64,000 nt of DNA, taken from Meghimatium bilineatum. Taxonomy: Eukaryota; Mollusca; Gastropoda; Stylommatophora; Philomycidae. Below, piece by piece: positions 47,776 to 55,836 of this stretch; within the stretch, counting starts at the first letter, position 1, and each line of letters starts with the position of its first letter. The position numbers and the translations under genes are program-made. The stretch lies in contig CM067298.1 in assembly GCA_034231615.1 (NCBI GenBank), positions 55,022,883 to 55,086,882 on the forward strand, read 5' to 3'. Below the pieces are notes generated by a model. That model ran no database searches. It had not been told where the DNA came from and saw only the letters and a list, made by a program, of their open reading frames with translations.

Positions 47776-48084
47776 TCATGTCAGAGGTGTTAAGTCTAAG
47801 GCATATGGTTCTTGCATTCCATGTACCCAGTCTGAGTATTACTGATTGCTTGTTTTGTCTAGGTACTATACATTATTAAAATCAGTTTTCCCATGTTTCA
47901 TCTATTTCAATGTGTCCAATGAGACAGGCAAAAATAATGGGCAACACCTACTAGCAGTGCAGATTATGCCAGGTGTTAGCTGACCAGTACAACTAAATTG
48001 CTGCTTTCACTGAAATGAGTGACTCATAGTGAACTTCCACCAATTTAAGAGAAATTGAAACTTGTAAACTGTCCCTTTCCGTGT

Positions 48085-48310
48085 TGTGTCCATTGACAAG
48101 AGGTGTTCTTCAAGGTATGGTGGAGGTTGAAAGAAGACTAGGAGGGCAGAAGAAGATATGGCTAGATAATATTGATGACTGGGCAGGGTGTGAAGTTTCA
48201 AAACTCATCAGGATGGTAGAGGATAGAGATGTGTGAAAATCTTTCTGTACCAAATTTATCAATGTGACACTCCTACGACCCTGACAGACTATGGGTTTTA
48301 TTATTATATC
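48085..48310 (+). mobile_element. LINE 3' end fragment
   Basis: Reads VERRLGGQKKIWLDNIDDWA, GCEVSKLIRMVEDRD, then the 3' tail CCCTGACAGACTATGGGTTT and TATTATTAT. The same C-terminus is encoded at 20885-21060 on the other strand. Confidence 0.85.
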
Positions 48311-48394
48311 AGTATCTTTTGCCCACCTCATCTTCTCCTACAATTGCCATTTAACTATGATCAAATTTTATGACGCAACTAATGCATGCAATGA

Positions 48395-48545
48395 TATCAC
48401 CAGTGCAATGTGAATGATTGGCTTTCATCCAATCATATCACCAGTACAATGTGAATGATTGGGTTTCAAACCACAAGCTAATTCAACCAAGTTGGGTCTG
48501 TGAAGTGAACCAAATAACCCCTCTACCACCGAGCCAACATATGGA
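48395..48545 (-). repeat. tRNA-derived SINE
   Basis: On the - strand TTGGCTCGGTGGTAGAG (about 48517-48535, A-box) and GGTTTGAAACCC (about 48463-48474, B-box) stand at tRNA-like spacing, followed by an ATTCACATTGTACTGGTGAT tail, part of which is doubled. A second copy of the tail is at 52808-52890. Confidence 0.65.
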
Positions 48546-48909
48546 GAAAATGTGTGTTTTCAAACAGTGTTCAGAACAGAATAGACTTCTGGTGATAGTG
48601 CCCACTGCAAACGAATGATGTTCAACAATGAAACAAAAAATGTGACTTTCAAGGCAGAAAGTCTCCTGATTTTAAAACATTTCAGGCAGTTGGTGAAAAC
48701 TGTGACTTCATTGGCACTTCATAGAACTAAAAGGTTTAGCATGATGTGCAATTTTATATTTAGCTAGCTGACAAAATTAGGTTTGCCTCTTCTGCTCTAG
48801 ATGTAAAATTGGTTACCAAATAATGTAGCAAATGTTTGTAGTGCTTAGGTGGCAGGAGTAAGTTCAGCCTACAACTACAACTTACAGCTGTATATTTCCA
48901 TGTGACAAG
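48546..48909. other. Intergenic, nothing recognised
   Basis: No element or gene recognised. Confidence 0.35.
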
Positions 48910-49350
48910 ACTAAAAAAACCTTGGCGGAGACATCCACAGAACTGTAAGTCAATAAATCTGCCATTCTTACAGTGAGTTATAAATATGATAATACTTAAA
49001 AAATCATGGCGGAGACACTCACAGAACTGTAAGTCAATAAATCTTCCATTCTTATAGTAAGTTCTAAATATGACAGGTCTGAAAAAATCTAGGCAGAGAC
49101 ATCCACAGAACTGTAAGTTAATAAATCTTCAATTCTTACAGTGAGTTCTAAATATGAAAGGTCTGAAAAAATCTTGGCGGAGACATCCACAGAACTGTAA
49201 GTCATTAAATCTTCCATTCTTACAGTGAGTTCTAAATATGACAATACTTAAAAAATCTTAGCGGAGACACTCACAGAACTGTGTGTCAATAAATCTTCCA
49301 TTCTTACAATGAGTTCTAAATATAACAAGACTTTTTCTTAAAAAAACCTT
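48910..49350. repeat. Tandem repeat, about 88-base unit, five copies
   Basis: Unit CTTGGCGGAGACATCCACAG, AACTGTAAGTCAATAAATCT, TCCATTCTTACAGTGAGTTC and a diverged A-rich part. It ends about 20 bases before the FOXRED1 stop codon, so on the - strand it probably lies in the FOXRED1 3' untranslated region. Confidence 0.95.
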
Positions 49351-49371
49351 GGCAGAGATACAGAATTAAAA

Positions 49372-49639
49372 CTATCTGCTATAATGAAGATTCATCTCCT
49401 CTTTTAATGGATCCCCTGATATAAATCTGTTAAAATGAAACCTCTCCAAATCAATTGTTACATAATTTCTGTCAAAAATAAACTCTGTGATTGCACGACC
49501 GATGCCAATAGCATGTTGCAATCCATGTCCACCCAATCCATTGGCAAATATGAAGTTTTTCAGGTTAGGATGAGGTCCAACCACCAGGTTCTTGTCAAAG
49601 AAATTGTAGTCGTTGTAGCCAGTCCAAGCAGTTTTTTTT
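49372..49639 (-). CDS. FOXRED1: FOXRED1, last coding exon
   Basis: The exon encodes 88 residues and a TAG stop (49372-49374): TAWTGYNDYNFFDKNLVVGP, HPNLKNFIFANGLGGHGLQH, AIGIGRAITEFIF, then TIDLERFHFNRFISGD. Vertebrate FOXRED1 ends with [40 protein letters not shown] and TIDLSPFLFTRFYLGE, a clear match including the G--GHGLQ-A FAD/substrate motif of D-amino-acid-oxidase-like flavoproteins. The acceptor on the - strand is CTCTTTTCAG (AG at 49641-49640) and the exon starts in phase 1. FOXRED1 is a mitochondrial flavoprotein needed for assembly of respiratory complex I. Earlier exons (to the right) are not found in the window. Confidence 0.95.
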
Positions 49640-49867
49640 CTGAAAAGAGGGATACAAGGTAAGAGAAATTATGAAACAAAAACCAAAATATTGGTTTGTA
49701 AATTCAGTATGCAGACAGATAAGGTCATAGCAAGACAACTATATACACTAAAATTCAAAATACTATATCATTAATTTAACAAAGATAGGCAGGGAAGTGT
49801 CACCTTTACAAACAAAATAAATATCTGATAATAATAATTCAAATATATTCTGTAAATAATTCAAATA

Positions 49868-50035
49868 TTTAGTGTGCTGTCAATCATTTCTTCTTATGGT
49901 CCATGCCATGTGACATTGTTTAGTATGTCTCTGTATGGCTTTCTATTTATTGTGCTGTCAATCATTTTTCTTATGGTCCATGCCATGTGACATTGGGTAT
50001 GTTTATCAACAGCCTTCTGTTTCATGTGCAGTCAA
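49868..50035. repeat. Two to three diverged tandem copies
   Basis: GTGCTGTCAATCATTT then TCTTATGGTCCATGCCATGT, GACATTG occurs twice with a partial third copy. Confidence 0.8.
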
Positions 50036-50039
50036 TAAT

Positions 50040-50500
50040 TTCCAATTCGGATGTTCTCCCATGCCACAATTCTAGGTTGTCCAGCATCTTCTCTCTTTGT
50101 CTTCCTCTACCCTTCTAATTTATTAAAGAATTGAAATCAACAGGCATAAATGCACAAGTCCTGCAATCCCTAGCAATTGACCGACAGGCATGGAGAACTA
50201 TGACATCCGTCCTATGTGCCAAACTTGGCAAAAGAGGAACTGACTGACTGAACCTTCTTGCTTCTCAATTTGTCTGTTGTCATGGTGTGTTCCCTCTTTC
50301 CTGTTCTCAAATGTCCAAAAAATGTGTACTCTCTCTTTCTGATGCGGGTGAGCAGCTTTTTAAAAAAAAAAAATTTCTTTCAAGCCATCTTCATTACATT
50401 CTTTTATATGTCCATGGTGTTCTTAACACTCTTCTATAAAACCACATCTCTGCTGCCTCAATATAATTTTTCACTATTCTGTGCATTGTCTGTTCTTTTC
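50040..50500 (-). mobile_element. LINE fragment interrupted by a second LINE fragment
   Basis: The - strand gives AAEMWFYRRVLRTPWTYK (about 50405-50460) and REYTFFGHLRTGKREHTMTT (about 50265-50325), the LINE post-RT region, and resumes near 50060-50110. Between, at 50125-50250 on the + strand, is LKSTGINAQVLQSLAIDRQA then WRTMTSVLCAK, the extreme C-terminus of another LINE. Confidence 0.7.
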
Positions 50501-50524
50501 AACTATTCTGAAATATTTAGGTAC

Positions 50525-50775
50525 CACCAATGCATTCAATTGTACCACCAATACATCCAACTGTAACATCAATGCATCCAATTGTACCACCAATGCATTC
50601 AATTGTACCACCAATACATCCAATTATACACCAATACATCTAATTATATCACCAATACATCCAATTATATCACCAATACATCCAATTGTACCACCAATGC
50701 ATTCAATTATACCACCATACATTCAATTGTATCACCAATACATTCAATTGTACCACCAATACATTCAATTGTACC
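50525..50775. repeat. Minisatellite, about 21-base unit, twelve copies
   Basis: Unit ACCACCAATGCATTCAATTG plus T. Because the unit is a multiple of three, all three + frames stay open (YHQYIQL repeats). The same unit occurs once in the SINE tail at 52814-52834. Confidence 0.95.
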
Positions 50776-50939
50776 AGTGTTACTTATACAGCGATGGATG
50801 AACATACACTAACACAGAAATCAAAGATTAGACTTGAAATAGGCTCGGCTGCAATGTTAAGATTAAAATACCAAGTGGAAGAACAGAATAAGTGCAATAG
50901 TGAAGATAAACCTATATAAATCTCTAATATAAACCTATA

Positions 50940-51150
50940 TGAATAACTATCTCACTGAATGATTTCTTTTTGAATGAATAACTTTCTCATTGAATGAATA
51001 ACCATCCTACTGAATTAATGAATTACATGACTATCTCACTGAATGTAAAACATATCTCACTGAATGGAAAACATATCTCACTAAATGAAAAATTGTCTCA
51101 GTGAATGAAAAACTATCTCAGTGAATGAAAAACTATCTCAGTGAATGAAT
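50940..51150. repeat. Short tandem repeats (CTCACTGAATGAA type)
   Basis: About eight variable copies of TATCTCACTGAATGAAAAAC of 18-25 bases. They end just upstream of the TATA box of the next gene. Confidence 0.85.
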
Positions 51151-51174
51151 GCATTACGTATCTATATCAAAAGA

Positions 51175-51183
51175 TATAAAATA
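51175..51183 (+). promoter_or_regulatory. TATA box of the 207-aa gene
   Basis: TATAAAATA, close to the optimal TATA element. It is 117 bases before the favoured ATG; a start of transcription about 30 bases downstream would fall near TGTCACAAAT (51197-51206). A short inverted pair, GTCACA/TGTGAC, is at about 51198 and 51219. Confidence 0.55.
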
Positions 51184-51291
51184 AAGTCATGTTGTCTGTC
51201 ACAAATAATTCCTGTCCTCTGTGACATCCGATAAATGTATCATTATTATTTGGGTTCGTGTATTTGATTGGCCCCAATGAAGGATATCATC

Positions 51292-51915
51292 ATGGGGAAC
51301 TGTTTGAAATCGACGACTGGCGTTAACAAAAAGGAGGCATCTAAATGCAGATATCGTGAATTTATAAATACACGTCCATATATTAGAATGGACGGGTACT
51401 TCACGAGAGCAGCAGAGACGAAGTCCGATACAGGCGTGATGTACCGCGTAAAATACGCACACACGTGCTGTATCTCTACACCACTCTGCTTCATTTTCAT
51501 TGAGTATGCTTCACATGTCACTCTATCTATGAAGGACGAGTGTTTAGTCATCAACGGATATAAAATGTCGAAGCCGTATATAACCCTCCTAGGAGACTCT
51601 AAAAGATTCGACAACCCGATCGGCAATCGTATAGTTGTAGCCGTGGTGCGGGTTCCGACCACAGATCACGTTAAGACTGTGGTTGAGAATAGCGTCACGG
51701 CTCCGATGAGCGTCGACGTGTTGAGATCATCTGTACCAGGAGGAGGAGAAGGAGCAGGAGAAGAAAAGATGTCATCGCAAGAAGAACATCACATCGTCTT
51801 GCTCGAAGACGTGTCTGAATCATCACTAGAAAATGATGAGGACACGTACCTTGAGATGAAGCCTGCGTTCCCCCAAATGTTATTGATAAAACAATTTGGG
51901 GAACGCAGTGAGTAA
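51292..51915 (+). CDS. Intronless gene of unknown family, 207 aa
   Basis: I do not recognise the protein. The ATG at 51292 has a strong context (A at -3, G at +4); an in-frame ATG at 51277 has a weak one. The N-terminus is MGNCLKS, the same seven residues that start RNF11, whose N-terminus is fatty-acylated; Gly2 and Cys4 are the sites expected for myristoyl and palmitoyl groups. No RING or PPxY follows. Residues about 25-125 look compact and mixed (GYFTRAAETKSDTGVMYRV, CISTPLCFIFIEYASHVTLS, KPYITLLGDSKRFDNPIG, IVVAVVRVP). Residues 148-190 are Gly/Glu/Ser-rich and acidic, with a YLEM (YxxM) motif near 187-190. The ORF is CpG-rich and less AT-rich than its surroundings and has no break. It lies within the presumed last FOXRED1 intron, on the other strand. 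It could be a host gene, a retrocopy or a gene from a mobile element. Confidence 0.65.
   Translation: MGNCLKSTTGVNKKEASKCRYREFINTRPYIRMDGYFTRAAETKSDTGVMYRVKYAHTCCISTPLCFIFIEYASHVTLSMKDECLVINGYKMSKPYITLLGDSKRFDNPIGNRIVVAVVRVPTTDHVKTVVENSVTAPMSVDVLRSSVPGGGEGAGEEKMSSQEEHHIVLLEDVSESSLENDEDTYLEMKPAFPQMLLIKQFGERSE
51863..51907 (+). promoter_or_regulatory. Strong hairpin at the end of the 207-aa ORF
   Basis: CTGCGTTCCCCCAAATGTT (51863-51881) pairs with AACAATTTGGGGAACGCAG (51889-51907): 18 base pairs with two one-base bulges and a loop of about 7 bases. The arms are coding (last 15 codons), yet the pairing is nearly perfect. Confidence 0.8.
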
Positions 51916-52011
51916 CACTACAAGCGAAGGGATCGACGAGCTTTGACTACGATAACGTTAATTAACGTCGTCAGGATTCAGGTTATCCTTTTATTTAAAC
52001 TTATATTTTAA

Positions 52012-52027
52012 GGTCCTTTTTAGGACC
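52012..52027 (+). promoter_or_regulatory. Histone-type 3' stem-loop
   Basis: GGTCCTTTTTAGGACC forms a 6-bp stem (GGTCCT/AGGACC) with a 4-base T loop. It fits the metazoan histone mRNA 3' consensus GGYYYUUHUNARRRCC at every position; AA precedes and A follows, as is usual. It starts 97 bases after the stop of the 207-aa ORF, on the same strand, a distance within the range of histone genes. No clear purine-rich histone downstream element is seen (GGTAAAGTA at about 52056 is the nearest). In known cases this element is bound by SLBP and yields non-polyadenylated, S-phase mRNA. Confidence 0.65.
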
Positions 52028-52104
52028 ATAAATTTTACTACTTCTCTATTAATTTGGTAAAGTATGTTTTGCATAAATAATTATAATGTAGTAACAGTAC
52101 GGCT

Positions 52105-52335
52105 GTGAAAGACACTGACTTCGGACATGGAGAGACGAAAACATGAATGGACACTGACTTCGGACATGGAGAGACGAAAACTAGAATGGACGCTGACTTC
52201 GGACATGGAGAGACGAAAACAAGAATGGACACTGAGTTCGGACATGGAGAGACGAAAACAAGAATGTATATTGACTTCGGACATGGAGAGACGAAAACAA
52301 GAATGGACACTGACTTCGGACATGGGGAGATGATA
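52105..52335. repeat. Minisatellite, 39-base unit, six copies
   Basis: Unit GACACTGACTTCGGACATGG then AGAGACGAAAACAAGAATG. A 39-base unit keeps frames open on both strands (13-residue repeats), which explains the repetitive reading frames. The copies keep their CpGs, so expansion is recent. Confidence 0.95.
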
Positions 52336-52580
52336 CCAAGTATGCGGACGGGATTCTTTGTCAAAACAATACTCCAGGAATCCGTCGAAGGTGGAAGAAG
52401 CAGAGGAGAACAAATAAAAGTATAGACTTATAAGATCAAGGACTGGACAAGACACGATTTTTGCTCACTCGTCCATAATTGTTGAAGATAGAAATCGACG
52501 GGAGACTGTGTGCTGATGCATCCATTGTGGTACCCATACGACCCTGACGGGTTACGGGTTTATAGATAGATAGATATCGA
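52336..52580 (+). mobile_element. LINE 3' end fragment, young-looking
   Basis: Reads KTILQESVEGGRSRGEQIKV then IKDWTRHDFCSLVHN, the LINE C-terminus (K-ILQGTVEGGRRRGRQRKSW, DNIKDWTG), followed by the 3' tail CCCTGACGGGTTACGGGTTT and GATAGATAGATA. CpGs are intact. Confidence 0.85.
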
Positions 52581-52624
52581 AGGTAATGTAGCAACTATCT
52601 ATGTGACCTGTCCTTTGCAAAACG

Positions 52625-52805
52625 TTGTCCTCACTGTCTCTCTCTAAGCCTCTTCCAGCCTCACTCTCTCTCTAAGCCTCTTCCAGTCTCACTCTCTCTA
52701 AGCCTCTTCCAGCCTAACTGTCTCTCTCTAAGCCTCTCCAGCCTCACTGTCTCTCTAAGCCTCTTCCAGTCTTATTCTCTCTAAGCCTCTTCCAGCCTAA
52801 ATGTC
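52625..52805. repeat. Minisatellite, about 26-base unit, seven copies
   Basis: Unit CTCTCTCTAAGCCTCTTCCA plus GCCTCACTGT. Confidence 0.95.
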
Positions 52806-52807
52806 TC

Positions 52808-52890
52808 TATCTACCACCAATGCATTCAATTGTATCAACAGTACAATGTTCATGATCAGGTTTTGAACTCCGAACGAGTTTGACAGATTT
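52808..52890 (-). repeat. tRNA-derived SINE, 3' part
   Basis: On the - strand: GGAGTTCAAAACCTGATCAT (degraded B-box and following), GAACATTGTACTGTTGATAC, AATTGAATGCATTGGTGGT. Matches the tail of 48395-48460. Confidence 0.55.
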
Positions 52891-53039
52891 GTATTTGTTA
52901 GATGGGTTCAATAATGATTCAGCTAACAAGTTGATGAATTACATTATAGTATAGATAAGAATTCTCTGTTTTGACTTTTAACACATTGGCTATCACAGCC
53001 AAAAAGATATGTGAAACAGAAGTTAAAAGGAGAATCATA

Positions 53040-53530
53040 TCTCTCCATGTACATCGATCCCCATACATGTCATCATCTCTGTTGGTGTCATCAATTGAAG
53101 CCATTTAGTCAAACTGTACATCTTTTCTCTAGGTCTTCCTCTTGGTTTTTCCCCTCTATCATTCGTATTGTCACTATATTTTCAATGCCTCCACTTCTCA
53201 TTATGTGCCTAATAAATGTTGATTGTCTTTTTCTTATATTATCAATAATGCATATTTTCACATCCGTCCTTCTAAGACATTCTTCATTAGTAATCCTTGC
53301 CGTCCAAGGAATGTGTAATGTTCATCGAATAAATCACATTTTCGCTGCCTACAATAATTTTTTGTGATATCTTATTTATTGTCCATTCTTCACTTCCATA
53401 GAGTAGCACTGGTTCAATGTAGCATCTGAGGACATGTTTTCTAGTATCCACCGATATGGACTTGTTGTATAGGATTTGTTGCAAAAGGAGAATAGGAATA
53501 GCTAAAAATACTTTTAATGATATGAGGAAA
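53040..53530 (-). mobile_element. LINE fragment (post-RT region)
   Basis: The - strand frame from 53484 reads LYNKSISVDTRKHVLRCYIE, PVLLYGSEEWTINKI, followed across a frame change by WTARITNEECLRRTD and STFIRHIMRSGGIENIVT. Same family as 5345-5935 and 62740-62990. Confidence 0.85.
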
Positions 53531-53559
53531 ATATTAATATCTAAATAAATTACAAATAT

Positions 53560-53830
53560 AAATAACCCAAATATCGGAGGATGTTAAACAAAAAGGAAGT
53601 GCCGCAGTAACCAGACAAATAGAGGTAAATGCAAATAAGGTAAATAGGTTACTGAAGAAAACTGTCAATATAAAATATTAAAATATAGAAAATAACAATA
53701 CAACAAAGAACAAATACAATTGTCAACGTGTCGGTCCAATTGGGACCTTTATCAAGACAATAAAAACAGTTAAGAAAACAAAACCATAAGGAATTTAACC
53801 AAAATAGCTGGGAGAATGATTTCTCTCACC
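53560..53830 (-). mobile_element. Penelope-type terminal repeat with hammerhead-like core
   Basis: Second copy of the repeat at 24160-24500. On the - strand it has CTTGATAAAGGTCCCAATTG then GACCGACACG: a perfect GGTCC/GGACC stem between TGATAAA and GACA. This is close to the CTGATGA / helix II / GAAA arrangement of minimal hammerhead ribozymes in Penelope-like terminal repeats, with changes at core positions. Confidence 0.55.
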
Positions 53831-54466
53831 AGGACATCATCACCCAGTGACAAACAAATCCAGCGCAACACAATATTAATAAGTGCATATTAATGCGTTC
53901 AATATGTATAAATTATGAAATATTAAAAAATTAAATATGCAAAACTAAAGAAAGGGGACACCAAAAAGCATTGCCAAGGATGGGGGGGGGTGTTAGTGAG
54001 GGACGGGAGATAAAAGGGGAAAGGATAGAAAAAGATAGTATGCGCAAGGGCGGGGGGTGGGGCTACAAATAGAGGGAACATAGAAATGTGTAAAGAAGAA
54101 TAATATTTGATACAAATATCTAGACATATAAAAGTATATACTGATATCACAGCATACATAGGAATACAGACACATACATGTATATAGGTAACTGCACACA
54201 CAACAACATGTGGATATATAAATATATACACATGCATAAGCATAACAATATATATACAAACATACATACAAATAAAAGTATACTATAGTAAACACACACA
54301 AGGATATATCTAACATGATCAATACATAGATATAACAAAGATACCCACACAACATGCACAAGCATGTAAATGTATCCAAACACAAGCAATAGCTCAAACA
54401 AGAATATGTGTGCATAATGACACAAAATAAGCAGCAACATAATATATATACATGTATTCACAGAAA
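53831..54466. repeat. Low-complexity AT/CA-rich sequence with G-runs
   Basis: Imperfect ATACATA/CACACA stretches at about 54100-54460. Long - strand open frames rich in Tyr, Cys and Ile here come from this composition. Confidence 0.7.
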
Positions 54467-55114
54467 CATTTTCTCACATGAATACATATAACATGAACAT
54501 TTGCACACATAGAGATATATACATGTATTTTTATACCCATTTGCTCACATGAAGATATTCACATGTATTACTCTAACGCAAGAATATGCACGTGTGACCC
54601 AAAGCAGCTGTATGGATACACAAAACCATGTAAAATAATATGCATATACAAATTCATACATATGTGCGTATGGGTACCCTTCTGTATAAAAAAAAAATAT
54701 GGTTTAAAATGAGGTAATACAATTACACAAAAATAGGGTACAATCATAGAATTGACAGATTGAAATACGATATAAACAACAGAAACAACAAAAATAAATT
54801 ACAAATACACTGAAATATAACAAAAACAGAGCTAATTGCTGATGAGCGTGCACAGAAAGAAACAATTACAAGGTACAGAGGAATATGGCTACACAATAAA
54901 TAGGAGTATAATATAATAAGAATAGGGGGTAGAGGCTGTTAAAATGTAGTGGGTAAATCAAACAAAATGGTGATTAATGTTAATACCATGGGGTTATTCT
55001 TGTGTTAGAGTAATACATTTGAATATCTTCATGTGAAAAAATGGGTATAAAAATACATGTATATATCTCTATGAGTGCGAATGTTCATGTTATATGTATT
55101 CATGTGAGAAAATG
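54467..55114. repeat. Inverted repeat, two 120-bp arms, about 95% identical
   Basis: Arm 1 is 54467-54586 (starts CATTTTCTCACATGAATACA) and arm 2 is 54995-55114 (ends TGTATTCATGTGAGAAAATG). They align without gaps with about six mismatches. The 408-base spacer is AT-rich and has no recognised gene. The right end meets a LINE RT fragment exactly. No target duplication is evident. Confidence 0.9.
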
Positions 55115-55410
55115 TCGCCAGGGGTTTGTCCTATCCCCTCTACTTTTTATAACATATATCGACCACATCTGTAAACTAACAAGTACCAACGAAGATAACA
55201 TAAAAGACAAATTGAACAAACTACTCTTTGCAGACGATCAAGCATAATAGCGACATCAGAAGAACAATTGCAAGACCATATGAACAGACTCCACACAACA
55301 TGTAAAAAATTCAACATGAAGATGAGTATTGAAAAGGCCGAAATAATGGCAATAGCAAAGAATGAAAGACATATTACTATCTCCATCGATGATAAACACC
55401 TGATAATTTT
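55115..55410 (+). mobile_element. LINE RT fragment
   Basis: Reads CRQGFVLSPLLFITYIDHIC (motif G-RQGC-LSPLLF) then KLNKLLFADDQA (YADD-box equivalent) and, across a stop, EEQLQDHMNRLHTTCKKFNM and SIEKAEIMAIAKN. At least one nonsense codon. Cut at both ends: left by the inverted repeat, right near 55410. Confidence 0.88.
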
Positions 55411-55812
55411 TTTTATTTCTGTTTTTGTTAGTCTTTCTGCTCCTCCAATTCTTGTATATATTCTGCCATTTTCTATAAATGATGTGTTCCTTATAACTGA
55501 AACTTTATCTAAGAGTCTTGTGGCAATAGACTTGTGAACATGGTCTCATCATTCTAGTTTTCTTATTAATTTACCCAAAAACCAGCAACCATGGAAACTC
55601 TAAAAATTAATTTAAAATACTTCCAGATGGATGATTACAACTGGACATGTATCATTGTTTGCACAAATGATTACTCTTTCAAATGGATCAAAAAACTAAA
55701 ATGATCAAATTTGAAAGTAAAATACTACTATTGGGGGTTTAACCTAACCTTAAACAGGAATATAGATAAACCACAGAAGAAAGAAATAATAATAACAATT
55801 TACTCTGGTTAT
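55411..55812. other. AT-rich sequence, possible reversed LINE piece at about 55415-55560
   Basis: The - strand can be read GRIYTRIGGAERLTKTEIKK, a repetitive-element-like piece that I cannot place with confidence. The rest is unrecognised. Confidence 0.3.
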
Positions 55813-55836
55813 TTAACTCATTGGAGACCGACCATT

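Noticed and set aside
50481-50919. Overlapping open frames with YHQYIQL-type repeats
   Set aside because: They come from a 21-base minisatellite, whose unit length keeps all frames open; no start, composition or neighbour supports a gene.
51246-51662. 138-codon frame on the - strand opposite the 207-aa ORF
   Set aside because: Shadow of the + strand ORF; start context, TATA box and stem-loop all support the + strand.
52081-52455. Repeated 13-residue proteins on both strands next to the 207-aa gene
   Set aside because: The 39-base tandem unit explains them; both strands are open, and the right end is a LINE fragment.
53923-54461. Three overlapping - strand frames rich in Tyr, Cys and Ile that look like membrane proteins
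   Set aside because: Composition effect of ATACATA/CACACA-rich DNA; no conserved motif, and all three frames are open together.
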